Below are positions 11,239 to 18,736 of a stretch of 64,000 nucleotides of DNA, piece after piece (position 1 is the first letter of the stretch; every line of letters begins with the position of its first letter). Origin of the DNA: Enterobacter cloacae. GTDB taxonomy: Bacteria > Pseudomonadota > Gammaproteobacteria > Enterobacterales > Enterobacteriaceae. Position numbers and translations under genes: made by a program. The notes below the pieces were generated by a model. It saw nothing but the letters and a program-made list of their open reading frames with translations, did no database searches and was not told the origin of the DNA. The stretch spans positions 124,001 to 188,000 of the forward strand of contig NZ_JAALCJ010000004.1 in the NCBI RefSeq assembly GCF_011078175.1. Direction: 5' to 3'.

Positions 11239-11263
11239 AAGGTATTGGAAATACCTATTTTTA
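11239..11263 (-). terminator. Terminator between bluR and the suf promoter
   Basis: Stem AGGTATT / AATACCT with a 3-nt loop, an eight-base T-run on the minus strand and ATTTTT on the plus strand. It would stop bluR transcripts before the suf promoter. The 321-bp gap 11010-11330 otherwise holds the suf control region and a weaker hairpin (11304-11322, GGTCC/GGGCC plus five T on the minus strand). Confidence 0.7.
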
Positions 11264-11330
11264 AGATAGCTATCTCAAGAAAAGAAAGAAGACGTGAAAA
11301 AACAAAAAGGCCCTGATGGACCCCTTAACG

Positions 11331-12059
11331 TCAGTGATGGAACGAAACGGAGAACCCTTGCTCACGCCAGTGATCGAGCTGTTCCTGTTGGCGAGGTGTT
11401 GGCGTTTTACCGGTCCATACGAAGATTTTTTGTCCTGGGAAAAGTTCCGGACGCGGAGAGTCAATCGGCTCAGCCAGCACGTCGATATGCCAGCCCTTGT
11501 AGGCAAGACGGGCCGCTTCCAGCCACAAATGCGTACGGTCATCGCACTCCCACCCGACCAGCAGCGCATCTTTACCTGCTTTTTTTCGCGATTCAACCAG
11601 GCTGGTTACGGCAAATTCAATCAGGACACCGTCGAGCAGGCTCGCCATATGGCGCACCGTATTTTGATCCTGGTTCATTCGCTGTCGCACAGGGGTGATG
11701 ATGTTGTCTATCAGAACATCCATCGCATGGTCTCGACGAAACTCACCGATTTTGGCGCGCAATTTTGCCGGGCTGGCATAGCGCAGAACGGTTAACATCT
11801 CTTCCTGAAACGATGCCCAGTTCCCCTGGGTCAGCACTTCTGTATTTTCAAGAAGCGCTTTTACTTTACCGACCGACACGCCTGTTTTCATCAGGCGCTT
11901 GATCTCTTCTATACGCAGGATATCTTCATCGTCAAACTGACGATGACCCCCTTCGCTTCGCTGCGGCTTCAACAATCCATAACGGCGCTGCCAGGCACGC
12001 AGCGTAACGGGGTTGATACCGCATCGTTCGGCCACTTCGCCGATACTGTAATAGGCCAT
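11331..12059 (-). CDS. bluR: MerR-family repressor BluR (YcgE)
   Basis: Repressor of the ycgZ-ymgA-ariR small-protein genes; in E. coli blue light makes BluF bind it and lift it from DNA. The start at 12059 ([14 protein letters not shown]) gives 242 residues, one fewer than my recollection of E. coli BluR. The N-terminal MerR winged helix (about 1-70) shows [25 protein letters not shown], and the rest is a cobalamin-type/MlrA-like fold region ending [16 protein letters not shown] long in-frame upstream extension to 12179 has no family support. It is divergent from ycgZ across bluF, as in E. coli. A site resembling the ycgZ palindrome lies 53 bp upstream, suggesting autoregulation. Confidence 0.95.
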   Translation of the reverse strand: MAYYSIGEVAERCGINPVTLRAWQRRYGLLKPQRSEGGHRQFDDEDILRIEEIKRLMKTGVSVGKVKALLENTEVLTQGNWASFQEEMLTVLRYASPAKLRAKIGEFRRDHAMDVLIDNIITPVRQRMNQDQNTVRHMASLLDGVLIEFAVTSLVESRKKAGKDALLVGWECDDRTHLWLEAARLAYKGWHIDVLAEPIDSPRPELFPGQKIFVWTGKTPTPRQQEQLDHWREQGFSVSFHH

Positions 12060-12111
12060 TAACTCCCTCACGCACAATACTTCCATACCTAACCAAACCA
12101 ACCTTATCAGA

Positions 12112-12132
12112 TTGTACAAATCATTTGTATAA
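12112..12132. promoter_or_regulatory. Candidate BluR operator upstream of bluR
   Basis: Inverted repeat TTGTACAAAT-c-ATTTGTATAA, one mismatch between arms. In half-site terms it is TGTACA-N7-TGTATA, the same spacing as the palindrome before ycgZ. The rest of the 189-bp bluF-bluR gap also carries two TACGTACA direct repeats (12211-12218 and 12235-12242). Confidence 0.5.
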
Positions 12133-12248
12133 CTAACTCCTCGTTCAGAAACAAGTGAATGGCTCAACGAACCCCTCACTCGTTAATGTATTGTTGTATA
12201 AATTTAGCGATACGTACAGGTCACTCTTTAGAGTTACGTACAAGTTTT

Positions 12249-13469
12249 TTATAAATCAAACTTTTTCTCGGGCCAGGCAATCGCCGGAACGCCCCCCAGG
12301 CGCGGGCTGGCGAACAGGTGTCCCTGGAATTGAGAAATCCCGGCAGATTCCAGCCACATCCACTCTTCAGCCAGCTCTACGCCTACCGCACAGAACAATA
12401 TTTCCAAAGACGCGCAGCATTTGATGATCGCCTGAACGATAGCCTGACGCGGGCCGCTCTTGTGTACGTTGGCAATCAAATCGCGGTTAATCTTGATTCT
12501 GTCCGGCTGGAACTGGGCCAGCAGCTGTAGACCGGCGAATCCCGCGCCAAAGTGATCGATGGCCACGCTAATACCGGCGCTTTTTAGCTGTCTCACCGCG
12601 CTGGTGAACTCTTCAAAGCGCGAGATCGCCTCGCTCTCGGTAAACTCGACCACAATCTGCTCCGGCACAAAACCGTTCGCCTCAATTGACGTGAGTAAAA
12701 AATCGACGGCGCCAGGCACATTGACCAGCGTCATCGGCAGCAGATTAATGGACAACGTTTGAGTCTGAAGGCCCAGCGCGCTGGCCATCGACAGGGCCAC
12801 CTGCTTACTCTTCAGATCCGATTCGTACAGCGCCTCACGCGACAGGTTGGCAAAATAGCTTTCCGGGGACTCACCGGACGGCGTGCGGATCAGGGCTTCC
12901 CAGGAAACAACCTGCTGCATAAACGGATCGACGATAGGTTGAAACGCGAAGCTACAGTCCGCCCCCTTTGCCACTACCGTTGGCTGGGAGGACAACGGCG
13001 TGTTTTCGGTCACAAACTCCCAGGCGTCAGCCGGAGGCAGCTCAAAGTAGTTGGCTTTTTCAGTAGCCTCAACGAAGGTGCGGAAAAATTGCAGGGCGCG
13101 ATCGTTATAGGTCAGCTGATAGCGGGTTGTGCCTTTATCAAGAACCTGTTGCAGCACTTCGTCGGTATCGTACTGACGAAGGTCAAAGAGCTCCATACCC
13201 ACATTGCCAAAACGTCTTGAAGGCCCGTGATCGCTCAGCAATTCGACCACGTTGTGATGCCGTGGGTCACGGCAGATGAGCTCATAAATCTCCTTAACGT
13301 TTTCAGCGGGCCCTTCAAGTAACTGAAAAAAGTGTGTGCCGTTAAACAGCAAAATCCCCGTCACATCGGACTGGCGATTTCTACAATTTGCAGCAGCGAC
13401 CATATCTTCCAGCGCTTTCACTGGAACGTCATCACAGATATGACTGCGGTAAATGATGGTTGTGAGCAT
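12249..13469 (-). CDS. bluF: Blue-light sensor BluF (YcgF): BLUF plus degenerate EAL domain
   Basis: Blue light excites FAD in the BLUF domain, and the protein then acts as an antirepressor of BluR. The start at 13469 (MLTTIIYRSHICDD) gives 406 residues; ten extra upstream codons are not family-like. The BLUF domain spans about residues 1-95 (flavin-contact Tyr in TIIYRSH, then NRQSDVTGILLFNGTHFFQLLEGP). The EAL-like domain spans about 155-400. It keeps EAL-R (WEALIRT), but the metal-binding DDFG motif is IDHFGAG and the later E-G-V-E motif is VGVE, so c-di-GMP hydrolysis is not expected, as known for E. coli BluF. It follows bluR's orientation but is separated from it by 189 bp. Confidence 0.96.
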   Translation of the reverse strand: MLTTIIYRSHICDDVPVKALEDMVAAANCRNRQSDVTGILLFNGTHFFQLLEGPAENVKEIYELICRDPRHHNVVELLSDHGPSRRFGNVGMELFDLRQYDTDEVLQQVLDKGTTRYQLTYNDRALQFFRTFVEATEKANYFELPPADAWEFVTENTPLSSQPTVVAKGADCSFAFQPIVDPFMQQVVSWEALIRTPSGESPESYFANLSREALYESDLKSKQVALSMASALGLQTQTLSINLLPMTLVNVPGAVDFLLTSIEANGFVPEQIVVEFTESEAISRFEEFTSAVRQLKSAGISVAIDHFGAGFAGLQLLAQFQPDRIKINRDLIANVHKSGPRQAIVQAIIKCCASLEILFCAVGVELAEEWMWLESAGISQFQGHLFASPRLGGVPAIAWPEKKFDL

Positions 13470-13597
13470 GCTAATCCTGAAGATTGAGGGAGTGGCCACG
13501 CAAACACGTGGAGAGACTTCTGTTATAGCATATTAATTGCCCAACAAATAATTTACATCTCAACGATTTACACGATTTCTTTGCGCCATTTCCTGGC

Positions 13598-13633
13598 TTG
13601 TACAACTCCGCGACGCCGCTTCGGATTGTACAA
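13598..13633. promoter_or_regulatory. Two TTGTACAA boxes upstream of bluF
   Basis: Two identical 8-bp palindromes (13598-13605 and 13626-13633) are separated by 20 bp. Their TGTACA core is the same as in the ycgZ and bluR sites, but the spacing differs. They lie 129-164 bp upstream of bluF. Function is unproven; binding by BluR or another MlrA-type regulator is the simplest reading. Confidence 0.4.
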
Positions 13634-13720
13634 TATATCTTGTGGGCCCAGTAGTAAAATGTATAAATATAACTATATGATAAATAGGAACATTATAAAA
13701 TAAACTATAAAATTTTTAAA

Positions 13721-13747
13721 AATCTGTACATTTTAAATGTACAGATT
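13721..13747. promoter_or_regulatory. Perfect 27-bp palindrome upstream of ycgZ, candidate BluR operator
   Basis: Two 13-bp arms (AATCTGTACATTT and its exact complement) flank one central base at 13734. It lies 62 bp upstream of ycgZ, in the position expected for the BluR operator. The TGTACA half-sites (13725-13730, 13738-13743) are 7 bp apart. The rest of the 339-bp bluF-ycgZ gap is very AT-rich and has no gene. Confidence 0.6.
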
Positions 13748-13808
13748 TGAAAATTATGTATACCTTAAATGTAACGTTACTGATTACGAAAATTTACAGG
13801 AGCGAAAC

Positions 13809-14048
13809 ATGCAGCAGAACGGACAACTCGCAAACTCAGCAACAGCGATTGCGCAGTACTTCGAAAAAGCCGCGCTTCCTACCCAGCAGGAGACATTGGG
13901 TCAGGTTGTTGTTGAAATCCTAAGCGATGGGCGGAGTCTGAATCGCAAATCGCTCTGCACAAAACTGCTGAGTCGCCTTGAAAAGGCTAAAGGCCCGGAA
14001 GAGGAACATCATTATCACATGCTGCTTGGCCTGCTTTTCGAACGTTAA
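13809..14048 (+). CDS. ycgZ: YcgZ, small protein of the BluR regulon
   Basis: Small cytoplasmic protein, first gene of the light- and cold-responsive ycgZ-ymgA-ariR unit. The start at 13809 follows AGGAG (13798-13802) and gives 79 residues, close to the E. coli 78. Recognisable family stretches are LPTQQETLGQVV, EILSDGRSLNRKSLC and HYHMLLGLLFE. The fold is expected to resemble the AriR helical hairpin. The upstream 24 codons of the open frame lie in the palindrome region and are excluded. Biochemical function is not known; in E. coli the group acts as connectors between blue light and biofilm control. Confidence 0.9.
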   Translation: MQQNGQLANSATAIAQYFEKAALPTQQETLGQVVVEILSDGRSLNRKSLCTKLLSRLEKAKGPEEEHHYHMLLGLLFER

Positions 14049-14052
14049 TGTC

Positions 14053-14373
14053 ATGGACAGCAGTGATGCAGACAGACTGATCGACCAGCTTATTGGAGAA
14101 GCCACTCTTTCACTTTTGAAGGAGCGCGGTCCCGTGACGACCGAGGGATTGGTTCAGCGTCTGCGTAACATGCAAGCATATGAAACGGATCCCCAGCGGC
14201 GGGAGACATTAGCGCGAGTAATAGCTGAAATCAGCTCTGGCACGGTCGCTTTTAAAGGTCGCAGAACCGCACAAGGACGAATACAGAGAGAGGGATCTCT
14301 CAAAAATAACCGAGACAATGTAGTGCCGTTATTTGGAAATGGAAAACCGTCCGATCCTAAAAAGATACATTGA
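14053..14373 (+). CDS. ymgA: YmgA-like connector protein
   Basis: Second gene of the unit, 4 bp after ycgZ. The start at 14053 (MDSSDADRLIDQLIG) gives 106 residues; an open frame 25 codons longer overlaps ycgZ and is rejected. It shares with E. coli YmgA the pattern of a helical N-terminal region (LSLLKERGPVTTEGLVQRLRNMQAYETDPQRRETL) and a basic tail with GRRTA and a final KKIH, but it is longer in the tail. In E. coli YmgA activates the Rcs phosphorelay, raising colanic acid and lowering curli. The assignment rests on position plus partial similarity. Confidence 0.75.
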   Translation: MDSSDADRLIDQLIGEATLSLLKERGPVTTEGLVQRLRNMQAYETDPQRRETLARVIAEISSGTVAFKGRRTAQGRIQREGSLKNNRDNVVPLFGNGKPSDPKKIH

Positions 14374-14402
14374 CTACAACTTTACAGCTACGGTGAGAAC
14401 AA

Positions 14403-14681
14403 ATGAGACAAAATATTCAGCTTCAACCCGAATACCACTCCGCCTTTCTAGATAGCGCGTTGTCGGAGTATTTCCGTCACGCAGGCGATCGCTTTGCTGA
14501 AGAGTCTGCCATTTTTTCAACTGCGGTTCGTTGTGTTCTTGCTTCCGAAGGTCATCTGACCAACAAAGCGATCATTCTCTGGCTGATCCAGACGCTGGAA
14601 TCCACCGATGATGTCGTTAAGGCGGATGTGATCCGTAAGACGCTGGAAATTGTCGTCGGTTACACCATGGACGATCTTTAA
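14403..14681 (+). CDS. ariR: AriR (YmgB) biofilm/acid-resistance connector protein
   Basis: Third gene of the unit, 92 residues (E. coli AriR is 88). The C-terminal half is nearly the family consensus: IILWLIQTLESTDD then VVKADVIRKTLEIVVGYTMDDL. The known structure is an all-helical dimer that resembles Hha-like regulators. In E. coli it works with YmgA through RcsC/RcsB and affects acid resistance and biofilm. The fourth E. coli gene, ymgC, is absent here; 193 bp later comes an unrelated formate dehydrogenase gene. Confidence 0.9.
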   Translation: MRQNIQLQPEYHSAFLDSALSEYFRHAGDRFAEESAIFSTAVRCVLASEGHLTNKAIILWLIQTLESTDDVVKADVIRKTLEIVVGYTMDDL

Positions 14682-14709
14682 CGCTTCTCCCTTCCCATCC
14701 ATATGGGTT

Positions 14710-14753
14710 GCGTGTCATCGACAATTCTGACGAACAGAGTGACGATGACACGC
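14710..14753. repeat. Inverted repeat between ariR and the formate dehydrogenase gene
   Basis: Arms GCGTGTCATCG and CGATGACACGC (perfect, 11 bp) are separated by 22 bp. No T-run follows, so it is not a classic intrinsic terminator; it could be a Rho-dependent 3' structure or a binding site. Confidence 0.5.
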
Positions 14754-14874
14754 CTTCTCATTCATAACACCCTGATAATCAAGCACGCTGAATGTGGCAT
14801 GGATCCTGCTTAGTCCGCTATGGGACTGGGCTTTCCAGTAAACATTGCTTCATTTCTTAACAGGTCTGTTATTG

Positions 14875-17025
14875 ATGAAAAAAATCGCCAGCGTCTGCCC
14901 CTACTGTGGTGCAGGCTGCAAACTTAACCTCGTCGTTGAAAATAACCGAATTATCCGTGCCGAAGCCGCTGATGGGGTAACCAATCAGGGTACGCTTTGC
15001 CTGAAAGGTTTCTACGGCTGGGACTTTCTAAACGACACACGTCTGCTTACCCCCCGTCTGACGCAGCCCATGATCCGCTACAGCAAAGGCGAGCCCTTTA
15101 CCCCTGTTACCTGGGAAGAGGCCATTCGCTACACTGCTCAGAGGCTTAAAAGCATCAAAGAACAGTACGGCCCTCGGTCCATTATGACCACGGGTTCCTC
15201 ACGGGGAACGGGCAATGAGACCAACTATGTGATGCAAAAATTTGCCCGAGCGGTGCTGAATACTAACAACGTCGACTGCTGCGCCCGCGTCTGTCACGGT
15301 CCGTCCGTTGCCGGTTTACAGGAGACCCTCGGCAACGGCGCCATGAGCAATTCCATTAACGATATTGAAAACTCAAAATGCCTGCTGGTGTTCGGCTATA
15401 ACTGCGCCGACTCTCACCCCATCGTCGCCCGACGCGTGCTTAAAGCACGTGAAAATGGCGCTAAAATCATCGTCTGCGATCCGCGTCATATTGAAACGGC
15501 ACGCATTGCCGATCTTCATCTTCCGTTGAAGAATGGCAGTAACATGGCGCTGGTCAATGCCTTTGGCTATGTCCTGCTTGAAGAGGAACTGTACGACAAA
15601 AATTACGTTGCCCGCTTTACAGAAGGACTTGAGGCCTACCGACTCACGGTAAAAGATTACGCACCCGAGCAGGTTGAACATCTGACGGGCATTCCCGCAC
15701 AGGATGTTCGTCAGGCAATGCGCACGTTTGCGGCGGCGCCTTCAGCGACGGTGATGTGGGGAATGGGCGTCACACAGTTTGGTCAGGCGGTCGATGTGGT
15801 AAAAGGTCTCTCCAGCCTGGCGCTGCTGACCGGCAATCTGGGCCGCCCTGCCGTCGGCGTAGGCCCGGTTCGCGGGCAAAATAACGTTCAGGGTGCCTGC
15901 GATATGGGCGTTTTGCCCAACATGTTCCCCGGCTACCAGGACGTCACCGATCCGGCGGTCAGACAGAAATTTGCCGATGCGTGGAAAATCAATGTCAGCC
16001 GGATGGACGATCGCGTCGGGACGCGGATCACCGAAGTGCCGCATCTCGCGCTGGAAGGTAAGATCAAAGCATATTACATCATGGGGGAAGATCCGCTTCA
16101 GACGGAAGCCGATCTGGGCCTGGTCCGCCGCGGCTTTGAGGCGCTCGATTTTGTGGTGGTTCAGGACATCTTTATGACCAAAACGGCAGAGGTGGCTGAC
16201 GTGCTGCTTCCTGCCACATCATGGGGAGAACACGCCGGCGTGTTCACCTGTGCCGATCGCGGCTTCCAGCGTTTCGGCAAAGCCATAGAGGCCAGCGGCA
16301 ACGTCAGGCGCGACTGGGAGATCATTAGCCTGCTGGCCACGGAGATGGGTTATCCCATGCATTACGAGAATAACCAGCAGATCTGGGACGAAATGCGCGA
16401 GCTGTGCCCCCTCTTCTACGGCGTGACCTACGAAAAAATGGGCGAGATGGGCCATGTGCAGTGGCCCTGCCCAACCCTCGATCATCCCGGCACCCCCTAC
16501 CTGTACAAGGATAATCAATTCGACACCCCCACTGGCAAAGGTCAGTTATTTGCCGCCCCCTGGCGCGCGCCAGCGGAGACGCCGGATGCGAATTACCCGC
16601 TGGTACTGTGCACGGTGCGCGAAGTCGGTCATTACTCCTGTCGCTCGATGACCGGGAACTGCGCGGCGCTGCAAAGCCTGGCCGACGAGCCGGGCCAGGT
16701 ACAAATGAACCCGGCCGACGCGGATGAGCGGGGGATCGCCAACGGCCAGCTGGTCTGGGTAGGTTCACGCCGGGGTAAAGTGATCACGCGCGCCAGCATC
16801 AGCGAGCGCATCAATGCGGGAGCAATCTATATGACCTACCAGTGGTGGATTGGCGCCTGTAATGAGCTGACGCAGGATAATCTCGACCCGATCTCCAGAA
16901 CGCCGGAAACGAAATATTGCGCCGTGCAGCTGGAGGCGATCGAGGACCAGCGCTGGGCGGAGGATTTTGCGGCTTCCGCGTACCAGACCATGAAGACGCG
17001 GCTGATCGCTGCGGTTAACGTTTAA
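14875..17025 (+). CDS. Formate dehydrogenase H-like molybdoenzyme with Cys in place of selenocysteine
   Basis: Oxidises formate to CO2 at a molybdenum bis-MGD centre. The start at 14875 (MKKIASVCPYCGAGC) gives 715 residues, the length of E. coli FdhF. The [4Fe-4S] ligands are in CPYCGAGC and GTLCLKG (about residues 8, 11, 15 and 42). The catalytic segment reads DCCARVCHGPSVAGL: the Mo-coordinating position 140 is TGT (Cys), where E. coli FdhF has TGA (Sec), and the adjacent catalytic His is kept. The rest aligns along its length (TGSSRGTGNETNYVM, PVRGQNNVQGACDMG, MTYQWWIGACNEL). No hyc or fdhD genes are nearby, so its electron partner is unknown. It is probably a paralogue of a Sec-type fdhF elsewhere, so I give no symbol. 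Confidence 0.92.
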   Translation: MKKIASVCPYCGAGCKLNLVVENNRIIRAEAADGVTNQGTLCLKGFYGWDFLNDTRLLTPRLTQPMIRYSKGEPFTPVTWEEAIRYTAQRLKSIKEQYGPRSIMTTGSSRGTGNETNYVMQKFARAVLNTNNVDCCARVCHGPSVAGLQETLGNGAMSNSINDIENSKCLLVFGYNCADSHPIVARRVLKARENGAKIIVCDPRHIETARIADLHLPLKNGSNMALVNAFGYVLLEEELYDKNYVARFTEGLEAYRLTVKDYAPEQVEHLTGIPAQDVRQAMRTFAAAPSATVMWGMGVTQFGQAVDVVKGLSSLALLTGNLGRPAVGVGPVRGQNNVQGACDMGVLPNMFPGYQDVTDPAVRQKFADAWKINVSRMDDRVGTRITEVPHLALEGKIKAYYIMGEDPLQTEADLGLVRRGFEALDFVVVQDIFMTKTAEVADVLLPATSWGEHAGVFTCADRGFQRFGKAIEASGNVRRDWEIISLLATEMGYPMHYENNQQIWDEMRELCPLFYGVTYEKMGEMGHVQWPCPTLDHPGTPYLYKDNQFDTPTGKGQLFAAPWRAPAETPDANYPLVLCTVREVGHYSCRSMTGNCAALQSLADEPGQVQMNPADADERGIANGQLVWVGSRRGKVITRASISERINAGAIYMTYQWWIGACNELTQDNLDPISRTPETKYCAVQLEAIEDQRWAEDFAASAYQTMKTRLIAAVNV

Positions 17026-17032
17026 ATGCATT

Positions 17033-17060
17033 GCCGGGCGGCGGCTATCGCTGCCCGGCC
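17033..17060. repeat. REP-type palindrome
   Basis: GCCGGGCGGCGGC...GCCCGGCC, the stem of a repetitive extragenic palindrome, lies between two convergent genes. Such elements often mark 3' ends in enteric genomes. Confidence 0.7.
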
Positions 17061-17085
17061 CGCTATCCGCTGCCGTTTTACACTA

Positions 17086-17736
17086 TTAGTTTAGTTGTGC
17101 ATTATTCTTTTTCAGGTATTCGCGAAGCAGGTTCGGACGGCTCTTTTTCTCCATCATCCTTCTCAACAGTACGATCAGCTCGTAATCGCTTCGCAGATTA
17201 AATTTCTGCATCATCATATATTTATGGGTAAAAACCGTTTTTTCGCTCACCTTCAACGCGTTCGCGGTCTGCACCACCGACAGCCCCCGGTAAAAATTGA
17301 CCATAATACGAATCTGTTGCCGGGATAAACCTTTATGCTGGCAGTCGAAACAGGTCTTTTTATTCCACGTGTAACCCGGTAATTGCGTCGCGAACCACGC
17401 AATAAACAGAACGCCGCTTATACGATCGAGCGACGCCCGGCGCGGGAGAAAAATGATGTCCTGAAAGCAGGAAGGCGGTGCCGAGAAGCGTAGTTCATCG
17501 TCGACGAGACCTATCACAATCCCCTTTTGCCGGGCCAGTAACGCCGGAAAACAGGTCAGCGTTTCCCCCTGACATAATGAAAGAACAATAATATCGGCCT
17601 GGCTGACGTTTTCACTGGTCAGCGCCAGATTAAATGTGATGGAGCAATGAAAGTTAAGCTTAAAAAAATCGTCGAAAAAGCGCTGTAGCCCAGCCTGAAA
17701 AAACAGATCCGTTTCCTGAATCAGAATATTTAACAT
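17086..17736 (-). CDS. LuxR/FixJ-type regulator with degenerate receiver domain
   Basis: DNA-binding regulator of 216 residues next to a fimbrial gene. The C-terminal LuxR-type helix-turn-helix (about 138-195) shows LSRQQIRIMVNFYRGLSVV then VSEKTVFTHKYMMMQKFNL. The N-terminal part has the alternating pattern of a response-regulator receiver (MLNILIQETDLFFQAGLQRFF), but the strand that should carry the phosphorylated Asp reads ADIIVLSLCQG, so phosphorylation is unlikely. A CFDC motif precedes the DNA-binding domain. Position beside fimbriae recalls the FimZ/FimY/FimW regulators of enteric fim clusters, with FimW-like size. I cannot name the orthologue. It may now be an orphan, since most of the fimbrial operon is gone. 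Confidence 0.7.
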   Translation of the reverse strand: MLNILIQETDLFFQAGLQRFFDDFFKLNFHCSITFNLALTSENVSQADIIVLSLCQGETLTCFPALLARQKGIVIGLVDDELRFSAPPSCFQDIIFLPRRASLDRISGVLFIAWFATQLPGYTWNKKTCFDCQHKGLSRQQIRIMVNFYRGLSVVQTANALKVSEKTVFTHKYMMMQKFNLRSDYELIVLLRRMMEKKSRPNLLREYLKKNNAQLN

Positions 17737-17777
17737 AGTTTACACCAACGTCTTTAATAAACGCTTATCACCGGCAT

Positions 17778-18290
17778 TCAGTTGTACTGCATCGTCATTA
17801 CCACAACCGCACTGATGCTTCCCGGCGTGGCGCCCCCCGTCATGGATTTTACCGAGGCCAGCATAGGTAATGTCGCGGTTCTGTCCGCGGCAAGGATCTG
17901 GGTCATGCTGGAGCCTGTTCCTTTAAGCGCACCGGTTTGGGCATCGCGCATGGCTATCGCCACATGTGTGGCCGAACCGCTGTTCATAAAATAGTCCGCA
18001 CCCGCCTCGGGATCGGGGCTGCCGGTGAAAGCGACGGTCACACTCTGCGTTCCGGTTGGGCATTGAGTAAACAGCAGACTGAAAGGCACCGGATCCGATG
18101 TTGCGCCCGGCGTTGCCATATTGGTTGCCTGAATATTGCCCAGGTTGACATCAAGGCGGTTACTACCGCCATTAAATATGCACGGCGACGCCACGATATT
18201 TCCCCTCACACCGATGCTGATGCTATCAGCGGAGAAAGCCTTCCCGCTGAGTAAAGCCAGTAACAGCAGTGTCCCGTATATTATTTTCAT
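17778..18290 (-). CDS. Type 1-like fimbrial minor subunit
   Basis: Secreted chaperone-usher pilin of 170 residues. It starts with a signal peptide (MKIIYGTLLLLALLSGKAFS), has the paired cysteines of pilins (VASPCIF and LFTQCPTG), a donor-strand-accepting Ig-like pattern, and ends in alternating hydrophobics with a penultimate Tyr (VVVMTMQYN) recognised by chaperones. By position at the end of an operon and next to a LuxR regulator it resembles the SfmF/FimF class. No chaperone, usher or major subunit gene remains in the window. Only a tail of the preceding pilin gene is left 11 bp upstream, so this gene is probably not expressed from its native promoter or assembled. Confidence 0.78.
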   Translation of the reverse strand: MKIIYGTLLLLALLSGKAFSADSISIGVRGNIVASPCIFNGGSNRLDVNLGNIQATNMATPGATSDPVPFSLLFTQCPTGTQSVTVAFTGSPDPEAGADYFMNSGSATHVAIAMRDAQTGALKGTGSSMTQILAADRTATLPMLASVKSMTGGATPGSISAVVVMTMQYN

Positions 18291-18301
18291 CTTCGTAGCT
18301 G

Positions 18302-18358
18302 CTACTGATAGGTCAAATTAAGGGTGGCGCTGGCGTGTTTTAACCGTGTTGTCGCAAA
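18302..18358 (-). pseudogene. C-terminal scrap of a second fimbrial subunit gene
   Basis: Read on the minus strand, the frame FATTRLKHASATLNLTYQ ends in TAG at 18304-18302. The closing pattern S-A-T-L-N-L-T-Y-Q is that of a pilin C-terminal beta strand with penultimate Tyr. Everything upstream is replaced by sequence that belongs, on the other strand, to a truncated regulator gene. The 11-bp spacing to the next pilin ATG fits an operon. Confidence 0.6.
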
Positions 18359-18659
18359 ACAGAATTTATGGGAGCACTTTTCACACCTGCTGATCTATAC
18401 CGCATCGCGCGTCTACGAACATTGCGCCCAGATATCGCAAATGTCGGCTTATGACATTATCCGCTTTCAGCTGGTCGAGCTGATGCAGGAGCCGGAAGCC
18501 ATAAGACAAAACATTACCGCCGCAGCCTACATCAAAAGCCGTACCTATCTTTCACGCAGCGGCATTATGCGGATCCTCGCGGAGTTACGGACGGGAAAAT
18601 ACATCACCATGGAGCGCGGCGTGCTGGTAGATATCCATCATTTACCCCGTAAGTACTGA
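18357..18659 (+). pseudogene. N-terminally truncated IprA/YaiV-like regulator
   Basis: The frame open from 18324 (GTG) to the TGA at 18659 aligns from about 18357 with residues from the middle of the intact neighbour: NLWEHFSHLLIY vs ALWGVLSRHLMF, then AYDIIRFQLVELMQEPEA, YIKSRTYLSRSGIMRIL and a final HLPRKY. The N-terminal sensor half is missing. The first 11 codons of the open frame come from the antisense of the fimbrial scrap. I infer a deletion whose junction lies near 18345-18362. The C-terminal winged helix is intact, so a short DNA-binding peptide could still be made, but no good ribosome site is seen. Confidence 0.65.
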
Positions 18660-18736
18660 GCCTGTATTTAACTCTGGAGAAGGTGGAAAAGAAGAGCGAC
18701 ACTATAGAAAGTAATATCTCTTTCCAGGTTAACGCT

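Noticed and set aside
15285..15345. Possible selenocysteine insertion element in the formate dehydrogenase gene
   Set aside because: The codon is TGT, not TGA, and the bases after it do not clearly keep the E. coli hairpin, so selenocysteine is not inserted.
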